A stretch of 53,465 nt of DNA from contig JAUSOY010000016.1 in assembly GCA_030656615.1 (NCBI GenBank), positions 1 through 53,465 on the forward strand. Direction: 5' to 3'. The notes below the pieces were generated by a model that was not told where the DNA came from, searched no databases, and saw only the letters and a program-made list of their open reading frames with translations. Made by a program: the position numbers and the translations under genes. Within the stretch, counting starts at the first letter, position 1; every line of letters begins with the position of its first letter. The DNA is from Bacteroidales bacterium. Lineage in GTDB: Bacteria > Bacteroidota > Bacteroidia > Bacteroidales > TTA-H9. Below, in pieces: positions 35,906 to 44,693 of this stretch.

Positions 35906-36820
35906 TTACTTTTTTCGGGTAAGTTGTTGGAAAACATCTTCCAGCCGACGTTCATCACGTTGAAGGGTCAGAACACTAAGGTTTTTTTCGACGGCCAGAT
36001 TGAAAATATCACCGCGAACATCTACAGATGCCTGTGTTTCAATCTCCCACATATAGTCTTTTATATTACTGACTTTGGTGACTCCCTTGATTTTTTTGAG
36101 CCAGGCAATATCCATAACTCCACTAAATTCCACCTTAATATAATGAGTACCCGTACTGATGCGTGACAAGTTTTCGGCTGAATCGTCGGCAACAATAATT
36201 CCACGATTGATAATAATGGCGCGTGAGCAAACAGCTTCAACTTCTTGCATGATATGGGTACTAAGCATCACTGTTTTTTCTTTTCCAACTTCACGGATTA
36301 GTTTACGAATATCATGTAATTGATTGGGATCCAGACCAGAAGTTGGTTCATCCAGGATGAGAATTTCGGGATTATGTATCAAGGCCTGGGCCAGTCCCAC
36401 CCTTTGTCTGTAACCTTTTGACAGGGCGCCAATCTTTTTATTTTGCTCGATTTCAAGACCGGTAAGGCCTATCATTTCTTTCACTCTTTTATCCGTTTGA
36501 CGGCCAAGCTTGTATATCCCTGCCACCCATGAAAGGTATTCCTTTACATACATATCGGTATACAGAGGGTTATTTTCCGGAAGATAACCCACCCTTCGTC
36601 TAACTTCTATGGATTCGTTAAAAATATCAAATCCGGCAACCAGAACCGAACCAGAGGTTGGAGGGATAAAGCAGGTAATTATTTTCATCATGGTGGATTT
36701 GCCAGCCCCGTTGGGACCCAAAAGACCTACCACCTCGCCAGGACGCGTTTCAAAACTAACATTATCCAACGCTTTTTGATCGTCGTATAGTTTTGTGATA
36801 TTTTTAACAGAAATAGACAT
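35906..36820 (-). CDS. gldA: ABC transporter ATP-binding protein, GldA-like
   Basis: A 304-residue ABC ATPase starting MSISVKNITKLYDDQKALDNVSFE. Walker A is GPNGAGKST, the Q-loop follows, the signature is LSKGYRQRVGLAQAL, Walker B is ILILDEPTSGLDP and the switch His is STHIMQEVEAVC. The C-terminal 80 residues match the GldA extension rather than a plain ABC domain. GldA works with GldF/GldG permeases in gliding and protein secretion in Bacteroidota; these genes are not adjacent, and non-gliding species keep GldA homologues too. The 36841-36848 promoter box lies 21 bases before the start. Confidence 0.85.
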   Translation of the reverse strand: MSISVKNITKLYDDQKALDNVSFETRPGEVVGLLGPNGAGKSTMMKIITCFIPPTSGSVLVAGFDIFNESIEVRRRVGYLPENNPLYTDMYVKEYLSWVAGIYKLGRQTDKRVKEMIGLTGLEIEQNKKIGALSKGYRQRVGLAQALIHNPEILILDEPTSGLDPNQLHDIRKLIREVGKEKTVMLSTHIMQEVEAVCSRAIIINRGIIVADDSAENLSRISTGTHYIKVEFSGVMDIAWLKKIKGVTKVSNIKDYMWEIETQASVDVRGDIFNLAVEKNLSVLTLQRDERRLEDVFQQLTRKK

Positions 36821-36840
36821 CAGACTAACAGATTTTGGAG

Positions 36841-36848
36841 CAAATTTA
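36841..36848 (-). promoter_or_regulatory. Promoter of gldA
   Basis: On the minus strand TAAATTTG matches TAnnTTTG, directly after the NRK-like stop codon. It gives a leader of about 16 bases. Confidence 0.55.
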
Positions 36849-36851
36849 CGT

Positions 36852-37364
36852 TTATTTTCCTATTGCCAGAGCCTTGCGCAGGAATCTTGGATCAAATGGT
36901 TTTTCACCATCCAGAATATGTACAGCGAACGATTGGTTATTTTCAATTCGATACGAAAAATGTGCCTCCCAAATATGTTTTTTGTACCATTCAGGTTCAT
37001 GTCCCCATCGATTGTCGGAGACTTTACGTCGGTAATAACAGTCTTCACGAATCCGGATTTCAAATCCGACATGGTATAACGCTAGAATATCCGGATAGGC
37101 GAATGCGAATAGTCCTTCTACAATTACATATTGAAAATTCTGAACGGCATCTCTGATATCTTTCAACATATGCTGAATATCGAGTGATTCGGGAACTTCC
37201 CAGTTAAGTCTTCCGTGCAATTTTGGAATATTTTCTACTGGTAGGGGGTAATTGTCCTGATGAATTATCCGAACGGAGGAAGCAGGGAATAATAAGGAAA
37301 TTTCATCGGCCAGCATTGACTTTCCAGCTCTTGAAACCCCACCAATACCTATGATTATTGACAT
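36852..37364 (-). CDS. P-loop kinase resembling nicotinamide riboside kinase / uridine kinase
   Basis: I set the start at ATG 37364, giving MSIIIGIGGVSRAGKSMLADEI (170 residues). The frame runs open to 37622 but that extension is hydrophobic, runs into the rplM promoter region and lacks coding character. Walker A is GGVSRAGKS, the second acidic residue site is HQDNYPLP, then VIVEGLFAF (Walker B-like) and the lid with DCYYRRKVSDNRW. The later WYKKHIWEAHFSYR segment resembles the HVWPMYLKYRQ segment of human NRK1, which makes a nicotinamide riboside kinase activity plausible. Uridine kinase is the alternative. It may help NAD salvage; the neighbours give no help. Confidence 0.75.
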   Translation of the reverse strand: MSIIIGIGGVSRAGKSMLADEISLLFPASSVRIIHQDNYPLPVENIPKLHGRLNWEVPESLDIQHMLKDIRDAVQNFQYVIVEGLFAFAYPDILALYHVGFEIRIREDCYYRRKVSDNRWGHEPEWYKKHIWEAHFSYRIENNQSFAVHILDGEKPFDPRFLRKALAIGK

Positions 37365-37531
37365 AAAATCGAGGGCTTTACTAAACGGAATTGTAAAAGT
37401 AATGATGAAATCTATAGAAAAGGCTAAAAAAATGACAATGAATATATAAACTTTAAAAAAAAAGCTTACTTTTGCACCTCGTTTTCCAGGCACTCGAAAA
37501 ATGATTAAGATCACAAACAAGTGGTTGGAAA

Positions 37532-37563
37532 TTTGGGTGATAAAAAGATTTATCTTACTTTTG
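37532..37563 (+). promoter_or_regulatory. Promoter of rplM-rpsI
   Basis: TTTG (37532-37535), 20 bases, TACTTTTG (37556-37563), a full Bacteroidota-type promoter 50 bases before rplM. A second TACTTTTG lies at 37467-37474 without a matching upstream element. The leader between them and rplM contains a short GCG-AAAAAGGAAA-CGC hairpin-like stretch. Confidence 0.6.
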
Positions 37564-37612
37564 CCCCCCCTTTTTGAAGCGAAAAAGGAAACGCAAAGAA
37601 ACCATTTTTTAA

Positions 37613-38068
37613 ATGAATACACTGAGTTACAAGACAGTAAGCGCCAATAGAGAGACTGTCATCAAAGACTGGATAGTGATCGATGCTGAAAATGCAATTG
37701 TCGGTCGTTTAGCCAGCGAGGTGGCCATGATTCTCAGGGGCAAGCGCAAAGCAAATTACACTCCACATGTCGATTGTGGTGATTATGTAATTATCATCAA
37801 CTCTGAAAAAGTCAGGTTTACAGGAAGTAAAATGGCTAATAAAGAATATGTTCGTCATACCGGGTATCCTGGTGGACAGAGATTTGCTACCCCCGCAGAG
37901 TTGTTGAAAAAGCATCCGGAGCGTATCCTCGAAAAAGCTATTAAAGGTATGTTACCAAAAAATAAGCTTGGACGTGATATCTACCGTAATCTCCATGTTT
38001 ATGTTGGAGGTGTGCATCCACACGAAGCACAGAAACCCAAAGAAGTTATAATTAACACTGCTGATTAA
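37613..38068 (+). CDS. rplM: Ribosomal protein L13 (uL13)
   Basis: Large-subunit protein of 151 residues, normal length. Signature parts: DWIVIDAENAIVGRLASEVA, RGKRKANYTPHVDCGDYVIIIN, RHTGYPGG, and AIKGMLPKNKLGRD. It is followed after 2 bases by rpsI, the universal L13-S9 operon pair. Confidence 0.97.
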   Translation: MNTLSYKTVSANRETVIKDWIVIDAENAIVGRLASEVAMILRGKRKANYTPHVDCGDYVIIINSEKVRFTGSKMANKEYVRHTGYPGGQRFATPAELLKKHPERILEKAIKGMLPKNKLGRDIYRNLHVYVGGVHPHEAQKPKEVIINTAD

Positions 38069-38070
38069 GG

Positions 38071-38457
38071 ATGGAAATTATCAATACCATAGGCAGAAGG
38101 AAAACCGCCGTTGCCCGTATCTATATCAAGAGCGGAAGCGGAAAAATTTCTGTAAACAATCGCGATTATACGGAGTATTTCCCAACCGGAATTCTTCAGT
38201 ATGTTGTACGTCAGCCACTCGAAACAGTGAATGAAGCTGATAAATTTGATATCTCAGCCAATCTTACAGGAGGCGGAATTACTGGTCAGGCCGAAGCACT
38301 TAGCCTTGCTATTTCCCGCGCTCTTTGTGAAATGAATGTTGAACACAGGCCTCCTTTGAAAGAAAAAGGTCTGCTTCGCAGGGACCCACGTATGGTGGAA
38401 CGTAAGAAACCCGGACAGCCCAAGGCTCGTAAGAAGTTCCAGTTCTCCAAACGTTAG
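38071..38457 (+). CDS. rpsI: Ribosomal protein S9 (uS9)
   Basis: Small-subunit protein of 128 residues. N-terminus INTIGRRKTAVARIYIKSGSG, middle GGGITGQAEALSLAISRAL, and the basic end RRDPRMVERKKPGQPKARKKFQFSKR, whose last residues reach the P-site tRNA. It starts 2 bases after rplM. Confidence 0.97.
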   Translation: MEIINTIGRRKTAVARIYIKSGSGKISVNNRDYTEYFPTGILQYVVRQPLETVNEADKFDISANLTGGGITGQAEALSLAISRALCEMNVEHRPPLKEKGLLRRDPRMVERKKPGQPKARKKFQFSKR

Positions 38458-38486
38458 AACCTGTCAGAAAGAACGTTTAGTATCTA

Positions 38487-38531
38487 AATTGCTGAGACTA
38501 CTTCAAGAAGTACTACTCAGCAATTGTTTTT
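38487..38531 (+). terminator. Terminator/attenuator between rpsI and rpsB
   Basis: Arms AATTGCTGAG (38487-38496) and CTCAGCAATT (38516-38525), with an inner ACTTC/GAAGT stem, then GTTTTT. It lies 30 bases after rpsI and 30 bases before rpsB, so it may also act as a leader structure for rpsB. Confidence 0.6.
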
Positions 38532-38560
38532 CATGGAATGTAAACTTTAAACACTAATCA

Positions 38561-39475
38561 ATGTCAAGAGTAAATTTTGAAGAATTGCTTGATGCCGGTG
38601 TTCACTTCGGCCATCTCAAGCGCAAATGGAATCCCGCCATGGCTCCCTATATTTTCATGGAGCGTAACGGAATTCATATTATCGATCTGTATAAAACTAC
38701 AGCTAAGCTAGAAGAAGCTGCAGCAGCTCTAAAACAGATTGCCAAATCAGGCAAGAAAATTTTATTTGTTGCCACAAAAAAACAGGCAAAAGATATTTTA
38801 GCCGAACAGGTTAAGCGTGTTAATATGCCTTACGTGGTTGAACGTTGGCCGGGCGGTATGCTTACCAATTTTGCCACCATCCGCAAAGCGGTTAAAAAAA
38901 TGACTTCCATCGATAAAATGATGGAAACCGATGTTTATAACACAATGTCAAAGAGGGAACGTTTACAGGTTAGTCGCGAACGCGCTAAACTGGAAAAGAA
39001 TTTGGGTTCAATCTCCGATCTTAACCGTTTGCCTTCTGCCATATTTGTTGTTGATATTCTGAAAGAACACATTGCAATAGCCGAAGCTACTAAACTGAAT
39101 ATTCCAACGTTCGCTATTGTTGATACCAACAGTAATCCTCAGTTGGTCGATTTCCCTATTCCCGGAAATGATGACGCATCTAAAAGTATTAGCCTGATTG
39201 TTAAATTAATGGTTGATGCGATTGAAGAAGGCCTTACCGAACGTCGGGTTGATAAGGAAAGTAAAGGATTTGACGAATCGGATGATTCAGATTCTGAAGA
39301 TGGTTATGATAGCCGCAGGAAATTCTCTGTAGATGATGACGACGATGATGTAAAAGGTAAACGCAACGAGCCTAAAGGAACCAAACTGAAAGAGGGCGGT
39401 ACCGACGATGCTAAAGCCGCAAAACGTCCACGAAAGGTTATTACCAAGCCTTCGAAACCATCCGCTAAAAGATAA
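38561..39475 (+). CDS. rpsB: Ribosomal protein S2 (uS2) with long charged tail
   Basis: Small-subunit protein of 304 residues, about 60-70 longer than typical. The core (1-235) has LLDAGVHFGHLKRKWNPAM, VERWPGGMLTNFATI and IVDTNSNPQLVDFPIPGNDDA, all family-typical. After AIEEGLTERR the chain turns into a tail with an acidic part (SDDSDSEDG, DDDDDDV) and a basic Lys/Pro part (AAKRPRKVITKPSKPSAKR). Bacteroidota S2 proteins often carry such tails. Followed by tsf, the common rpsB-tsf order. Confidence 0.96.
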   Translation: MSRVNFEELLDAGVHFGHLKRKWNPAMAPYIFMERNGIHIIDLYKTTAKLEEAAAALKQIAKSGKKILFVATKKQAKDILAEQVKRVNMPYVVERWPGGMLTNFATIRKAVKKMTSIDKMMETDVYNTMSKRERLQVSRERAKLEKNLGSISDLNRLPSAIFVVDILKEHIAIAEATKLNIPTFAIVDTNSNPQLVDFPIPGNDDASKSISLIVKLMVDAIEEGLTERRVDKESKGFDESDDSDSEDGYDSRRKFSVDDDDDDVKGKRNEPKGTKLKEGGTDDAKAAKRPRKVITKPSKPSAKR

Positions 39476-39502
39476 AAGAAAAATATTGTAGAATTATTGA
39501 GT

Positions 39503-39527
39503 GCAGGTGTTTATCGCCTGCCTCTTT
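39503..39527 (+). terminator. Small hairpin between rpsB and tsf
   Basis: GCAGGTG / CGCCTGC (one G-U, loop TTTAT) followed by CTCTTTATA. This is probably a partial terminator that tunes tsf relative to rpsB. Confidence 0.45.
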
Positions 39528-39542
39528 ATAAATATCTGACGT

Positions 39543-40379
39543 ATGAATATTACAGCTTCTGATGTAAATAAGCTCAGGCAGATGACCGGAGCCGGAATGA
39601 TGGATTGTAAAAAAGCCCTTCAGGAATGTGAAGGTGATTTTGAAGCCGCAGTCGACAATCTTCGTAAAAAGGGTCAGAAAGTAGCTTCGAAACGCGCTGA
39701 CCGTGACGCTAGTGAAGGTGTTGTTTTAGCTCGTGCCAACGAAGCAAAAACATATGCTGCCGCTATCATGGTTAATTGCGAAACAGATTTTGTTGCAAAA
39801 AATGATGAGTTTTCAGGCATGGTTAGTAAGCTAATGGATATTGTTATGGCCAATCAGCCAAAAACAATTGAAGAAGCAAAAGCTCTTGCATTTGACGGAA
39901 ACGAGACTTTTGATGATTTCCTGACCAATATGATTGGTAAAACAGGCGAAAAAATGACTTTTGCTCACTTTAAAGTGATAGAAGCCCCTATTGTTAGTGC
40001 TTATATTCATCAGGGAAATCGTCTTGCTACCATCGTTGGATTCAATACCAAAGATGCTGCAAACATCGAAACCTTAGGTCACGAAATTGCAATGCAGATT
40101 GCCGCTATGGCTCCTGTTGCAATTGACCGTGACGATGTGGATCCTACCATCGTCGAACGCGAACTTGAGATTGGCCGCGACCAGGCTCGTACCGAAGGCA
40201 AACCCGAGAATATGATCGAAAAAATTGCTGAAGGTAAATTAAACCGCTTCTACAAAGAAAGTACACTTCTCAATCAGGATTTTATCCGCGATACTAAAAA
40301 GACCGTTGGACAATACCTGACCGAAGTTTCTAAAGATCTCAAAGTTACAGCCTTCAACAGGCTTATGCTCGGAGAATAA
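39543..40379 (+). CDS. tsf: Elongation factor Ts
   Basis: Nucleotide-exchange factor for EF-Tu; 278 residues. N-terminal UBA-like domain with LRQMTGAGMMDCKKALQECEGDFEAAV and the RKKGQK segment, then the VNCETDFVAKNDEF signature that reaches EF-Tu, and a long C-terminal part without unusual features. Downstream of rpsB with its own strong terminator. Confidence 0.97.
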   Translation: MNITASDVNKLRQMTGAGMMDCKKALQECEGDFEAAVDNLRKKGQKVASKRADRDASEGVVLARANEAKTYAAAIMVNCETDFVAKNDEFSGMVSKLMDIVMANQPKTIEEAKALAFDGNETFDDFLTNMIGKTGEKMTFAHFKVIEAPIVSAYIHQGNRLATIVGFNTKDAANIETLGHEIAMQIAAMAPVAIDRDDVDPTIVERELEIGRDQARTEGKPENMIEKIAEGKLNRFYKESTLLNQDFIRDTKKTVGQYLTEVSKDLKVTAFNRLMLGE

Positions 40380-40401
40380 TTTCTTTCTTCAAAATACTCT
40401 A

Positions 40402-40431
40402 AAACCACAGCAAACGCTGTGGTTTTTTTTG
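40402..40431 (+). terminator. Terminator of tsf
   Basis: An 11-bp perfect stem (40402-40412 with 40417-40427, loop AAAC) running into T8. Confidence 0.9.
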
Positions 40432-40511
40432 TATCTAAAACAGTAAAATATTTTTTGCACCTTTGCGTTGTAATTGTTTCTGATATCAACCGAACCAACA
40501 AAAAAAACGGT

Positions 40512-41780
40512 ATGAACCGCAAAACATACATTATTTCAGCAGCTGTTGTGGCATTTATCCTGATTTTATACTTTTTAACACGTTCTTCCTCCGGCTCACA
40601 GGTGGATATAAGTGTTGCTGTAAAAAAAGGACCATTTAGAATTTCTGTGATTACGACGGGTGAACTGGAAGCCCGAAATTCATTAAAGATTTTTGGCCCT
40701 GAAGGCCTTCAGCAGGTTGGAATCTGGAGAACCACAATAGAAGATATTATTGCCGATGGCTCCATCGTTGATTCCGGGCAATATGTTGCTCGTCTCGACC
40801 AGACCGAAATTGGCAATAAAATAAAAGACAAGGAAACGGAACTCGAAAAGCTGGAAACTCAGGTTACAAAAACCCGCATCGATACGTCGATCGAAATGCG
40901 TGCAGCCAGAGATGAGTTAATCAATTTAAAATATGGTCTTGAAGAACGCAAACTGGTTTTGGAACAATCGGCTTACGAGCCTCCTGCCACAATCCGTCAA
41001 TCACAGATAGCACTCGAAAAGGCTGAGCGTTCGCACGAACAGGCCATTAAAAATTATAAACTGAAATTTGATAAGAACCGTGCAAATATGCAGGACGTTC
41101 AGGCTTCTTATCAACAAGTGACCAGGCAACTCGAAAACCTGAGAAATGTAAGAATGGGCTTTGTTGTTAAAGCACCAAAAGGGGGCATGCTCATCTACCG
41201 GCGTAACTGGGACGGCAAGAAAATGGGAGTTGGCGCACAAATCAGTCCCTGGGAAAATGTGGTGGCTACCTTACCCGATTTATCTGAAATGATTACCAAG
41301 ACCTATGTTAACGAAATTGACATCTCAAAAGTTAAAGTTGGGCAATTGGCAGAAATCGGTATCGATGCGTTTCCGGATAAAAAACTCTCAGGTAAGGTTA
41401 CCGAGGTAGCCAATATTGGTGAACAAATTCAAGGATCAAATGCGAAAGTTTTCGAGGTATTGATCATGGTTAACGAGTTTGATTCCATTCTTAGACCTGC
41501 CATGACAACAAAAAACACAATTATTACAAATACACTTGATAATGTCCTGTATATTCCTTTGGAAGCTGTTCACACTCAGGATAGTATTAGTTATGTGTTT
41601 AGGGGAAGAAAGCGCCAGCAAGTCATACTTGCAGAGAGTAACGAAAATGAAATAGTTGTTAAAGAAGGATTGGAAGAAGGAGATGAAGTTTTACTGTCAA
41701 AACCGGAAAATCCTGAGAAGTACCCCATAGTATTTTTGAAATCAATAGCTGAATCATCTACGTCAAAGTCTGATAAATGA
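40512..41780 (+). CDS. MacA/HlyD-like periplasmic adaptor
   Basis: A 422-residue adaptor of an ABC tripartite pump. I chose ATG 40512; the longer frame to 40419 starts inside the tsf terminator. One N-terminal membrane helix (YIISAAVVAFILILYFL), a lipoyl/hybrid half (FRISVITTGELEARNSLKI), a long coiled-coil hairpin at about 100-215 (KIKDKETELEKLETQVTKT, then DVQASYQQVTRQLENLR), then the beta-barrel and membrane-proximal domains (LSGKVTEVANIG, NVLYIPLEAVHT). Overlaps the permease gene by 4 bases (ATGA), so the two are coupled. Confidence 0.88.
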   Translation: MNRKTYIISAAVVAFILILYFLTRSSSGSQVDISVAVKKGPFRISVITTGELEARNSLKIFGPEGLQQVGIWRTTIEDIIADGSIVDSGQYVARLDQTEIGNKIKDKETELEKLETQVTKTRIDTSIEMRAARDELINLKYGLEERKLVLEQSAYEPPATIRQSQIALEKAERSHEQAIKNYKLKFDKNRANMQDVQASYQQVTRQLENLRNVRMGFVVKAPKGGMLIYRRNWDGKKMGVGAQISPWENVVATLPDLSEMITKTYVNEIDISKVKVGQLAEIGIDAFPDKKLSGKVTEVANIGEQIQGSNAKVFEVLIMVNEFDSILRPAMTTKNTIITNTLDNVLYIPLEAVHTQDSISYVFRGRKRQQVILAESNENEIVVKEGLEEGDEVLLSKPENPEKYPIVFLKSIAESSTSKSDK

Positions 41781-43138
41781 TACGTTTTACACGCTATACT
41801 CATATTTTCCGGATTGCTCTTGAAGCCGTATTTACTAACCGTGTACGCTCGATGCTAACAGCACTGGGAATTATTTTTGGTGTGGCAGCTGTCATTTCGA
41901 TGATGGCCGTTGGAAAAGGAGCCCAAAAAGAAATTCTTGACCAGATGAAGGTGGTTGGGGTGAATAATATTATAATCACGCCCTTGTCGGAACGGAGTGA
42001 GAAAAGTGCAAAGGAAGACGCATCAGGCAAACAGGTGCGTAAGAATTTTTCGGCAGGAATTAATCTCGCAGATGCTGAAGCCATTGCCCGTATTATTCCA
42101 ACGGTTGAATTTGTTAGCCCTGAGGTATCATATGAATCCAGAGCTATCGTTGGTAGCAAAAGTATGAGCTTAAAAATCAGTGGTATTACTAACGATTACT
42201 TTAATATTTTTAATCTTTCAATGGAAACCGGTCGCGATTTTAACTCTTTTGATTTGGAAGAAGGCCGCCCGGTTTGTGTTATTGGTCAGGAGGTTAAAAA
42301 GCGATTATTTCCTACCGGAGACCCAGTCGGAAAAACCATTAAATGTGATAATCTATGGATGGTGGTCGTTGGTGTACTTCAGGGCCGCGATGTCGCTGAA
42401 AATTTAACCCGTGATATGGGAATCAGTAATTATAATTTTCAGGTTTATGCTCCTATCCGTACAATTTTATCACGGGTGAAAGATCGTTCGGTTGTAACAT
42501 CCGGGTTATTGTCGGGTGGAAGTTCAACCTGGGTCGGAGCTGGTTTTATGGTAACAAGCGAAAGTGGGGGAGAGTCGCAAAGTGCTTTTAATCAACTTGA
42601 TAAAATTGTCGTTCGAATCACAGACACTGAAAAGCTGACTGTTAGCAGTGATGTAATCGCTCGTATGATTCAGCGCAGGCATAATGATGTCAGGGATTTT
42701 GAAGTATTGGTTCCTGAATTATTACTGAAACAAGAGCAAAGGACCCGTGATATATTTAATATCGTTTTGGGTGCCATTGCCAGTATTTCACTGCTCGTGG
42801 GTGGCATTGGAATTATGAATATTATGTTGGCTTCTGTTCTTGAACGTATCAAAGAAATAGGAGTGAGGATGGCTGTTGGGGCCCGCCGAAGAGACATAAT
42901 ACTTCAGTTTTTAACAGAGGCCACCTTGATCAGTCTGAGTGGTGGAATTTTAGGCATTTTACTCGGAATTGGTCTGGCAAAAGCCATTACTCACTTTGCA
43001 GGTATTCAAACCATCGTTTCATATTTGTCAGTGATGGTGAGTTTTTGCGTGTCGGCAGCAGTTGGAATCCTGTTTGGTTTTGCACCGGCACGAAAAGCTG
43101 CCGCACAGGACCCAGTTACATCGCTGCGCTATGAATAA
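41777..43138 (+). CDS. MacB-like ABC transporter permease (MacB_PCD/FtsX), no ATPase domain
   Basis: A 453-residue permease. TM1 is near the N-terminus (MLTALGIIFGVAAVISMMAV), followed by the large periplasmic MacB_PCD domain (about 55-300). Three TMs with the FtsX core follow (LLVGGIGIMNIMLASVLERIKEIGVRMAVGARR, then GGILGILLGIGLA and FAPARKAAAQDPVTSLRYE). E. coli MacB has its ATPase fused at the N-terminus; here it is missing and no ATPase gene is in the operon, so one must be encoded elsewhere. Starts in an ATGA overlap with the adaptor gene and is followed 15 bases later by the TolC-like gene. Confidence 0.88.
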   Translation: MIRFTRYTHIFRIALEAVFTNRVRSMLTALGIIFGVAAVISMMAVGKGAQKEILDQMKVVGVNNIIITPLSERSEKSAKEDASGKQVRKNFSAGINLADAEAIARIIPTVEFVSPEVSYESRAIVGSKSMSLKISGITNDYFNIFNLSMETGRDFNSFDLEEGRPVCVIGQEVKKRLFPTGDPVGKTIKCDNLWMVVVGVLQGRDVAENLTRDMGISNYNFQVYAPIRTILSRVKDRSVVTSGLLSGGSSTWVGAGFMVTSESGGESQSAFNQLDKIVVRITDTEKLTVSSDVIARMIQRRHNDVRDFEVLVPELLLKQEQRTRDIFNIVLGAIASISLLVGGIGIMNIMLASVLERIKEIGVRMAVGARRRDIILQFLTEATLISLSGGILGILLGIGLAKAITHFAGIQTIVSYLSVMVSFCVSAAVGILFGFAPARKAAAQDPVTSLRYE

Positions 43139-43153
43139 TGATAATGTATTATT

Positions 43154-44635
43154 ATGACAAGAAGTTTAATATTAGTATCGCTCTTGTGTTTTATGATAAT
43201 GGGTGTTAGGGCTCAACAAAATCAGAAAACACGTTTAAGCCTCGAACAGGTAATCGAAATTTCACAGGCACAATCGCCTGAAGCTTTTATTGCAAAGCAT
43301 CGGTTTAAAAGTTCTTACTGGGAATTTCGCGCTTTTAAGGCGCAGTTTATGCCTCAGCTTGGATTAAATGCTACAATACCATCTATCAATCAAAGCATTA
43401 AAAGTTACACCAATCCGGATGGGAAAGAGGAATTTATTGATCAGAGTTATACCTCATATCAGGCGGATCTTTCACTTTCAAAAGTGGTTGGACTAACCGG
43501 CGGAAGTTTGTATATGCGAAGCCGTTTACAGCGTATCGATGATAATTCTGATTCCCTTGGTACAACATCGTATTTATCCAATCCAATTACCCTGGGGTTT
43601 GTTCAGCCCATTTTTGGATATAATCCCTACAAATGGAGTAAAGAAATTGACCCGGTGAAGTTTCAGGAGGCTCAACGCCGTTTGGCTGAAGATAATGAAC
43701 AGGTTGCAATATCAGCCTCTAATTATTTCTTTGGACTTCTTATAGCTCAGATGCAGAAGCATATTGCTGAAATTAATGTTGCCAATTATGACACATTGTA
43801 TCGTATTGCTCAGGGCCGCTATAATATGGGAACCATTGCTGAAAATGAACTTTTACAGCTCGAATTGAATTTATTGCGTTCCAGGGCTGATTTTCAGAAT
43901 TCGAGTTTGGATGTAGAAAATGCCAGTTTCCGCCTGAAGTCCTTTTTACGATTAAAGGGAAATGATGATATCGAGTTGGTTGTTCCTTCACAAACGATTC
44001 ATTTTGATATTCCTGTGGCAGAAGCCGTTGGTTACGCCAGAACAAACCGTTCCGGTTCATTAGCATTTGAAAGACGCCTGATGGAAGCAGCGAGAGATGT
44101 GGCCCGTGCGAAAACCGAGAATCGTTTCTCTGCAGATTTATTTCTTGAATATGGATTATCAAAAAACTCGGATAAATTACCCGATGTTTATAAATCACCG
44201 AATGATCATAAGCAGCTTTCATTAGGACTTAAAGTCCCGATTTTGGATTGGGGCTTATCAAAAGGAAGAATTAAAATGGCGGAGTCTACCCAGGAACTTA
44301 TCCGGACTTCGATAGAACAGGAACAAATCGATTTTGATCAGGAAGTTTATCTTGCAGTGATGCAGTTTGGAATGCAAAAAATACAGATGTACATTGCTGC
44401 CAAATCAGATACAGTGGCTTTTAAAAGTTTTCAGGTTGCCAAGGCCCGCTATATGATTGGTAAAATCAGTATTACCGATCTTAACCTGGCTCAACAATCG
44501 AAGGATCAGGCTCATATTGGATATATATCCACATTGCATAAATATTGGCTCAACTTCTACAACCTACGGAAACTTACACTTTTTGATTTCAATATTAATA
44601 GACAAATAAGCGTTGATATAAACAAAGTCCTTTAA
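43154..44635 (+). CDS. TolC-family outer-membrane efflux channel
   Basis: A 493-residue protein with a signal peptide (LILVSLLCFMIMGVRA), two long helical coiled-coil regions, and internal repeats typical of TolC (LSLEQVIEISQAQSPEAFIA at the start; FQVAKARYMIGKISITDLNLAQQSKDQA near the end, the family's second helix with A.....G..s..dl). Together with the adaptor and permease upstream it forms a complete envelope path apart from the ATPase. The substrate is unknown. Confidence 0.88.
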   Translation: MTRSLILVSLLCFMIMGVRAQQNQKTRLSLEQVIEISQAQSPEAFIAKHRFKSSYWEFRAFKAQFMPQLGLNATIPSINQSIKSYTNPDGKEEFIDQSYTSYQADLSLSKVVGLTGGSLYMRSRLQRIDDNSDSLGTTSYLSNPITLGFVQPIFGYNPYKWSKEIDPVKFQEAQRRLAEDNEQVAISASNYFFGLLIAQMQKHIAEINVANYDTLYRIAQGRYNMGTIAENELLQLELNLLRSRADFQNSSLDVENASFRLKSFLRLKGNDDIELVVPSQTIHFDIPVAEAVGYARTNRSGSLAFERRLMEAARDVARAKTENRFSADLFLEYGLSKNSDKLPDVYKSPNDHKQLSLGLKVPILDWGLSKGRIKMAESTQELIRTSIEQEQIDFDQEVYLAVMQFGMQKIQMYIAAKSDTVAFKSFQVAKARYMIGKISITDLNLAQQSKDQAHIGYISTLHKYWLNFYNLRKLTLFDFNINRQISVDINKVL

Positions 44636-44693
44636 TGGTTGTTTTATGTGCTTTAACAGTAATCTCTAATCTAAATAAACCAAATCAATTATC

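Noticed and set aside
37365-37622. N-terminal extension of the NRK-like kinase frame
   Set aside because: Hydrophobic low-complexity text overlapping the rplM promoter; the Walker A motif should lie near the N-terminus.
40419-40511. N-terminal extension of the MacA-like adaptor
   Set aside because: It starts within the tsf terminator; the ATG at 40512 precedes the membrane anchor directly.
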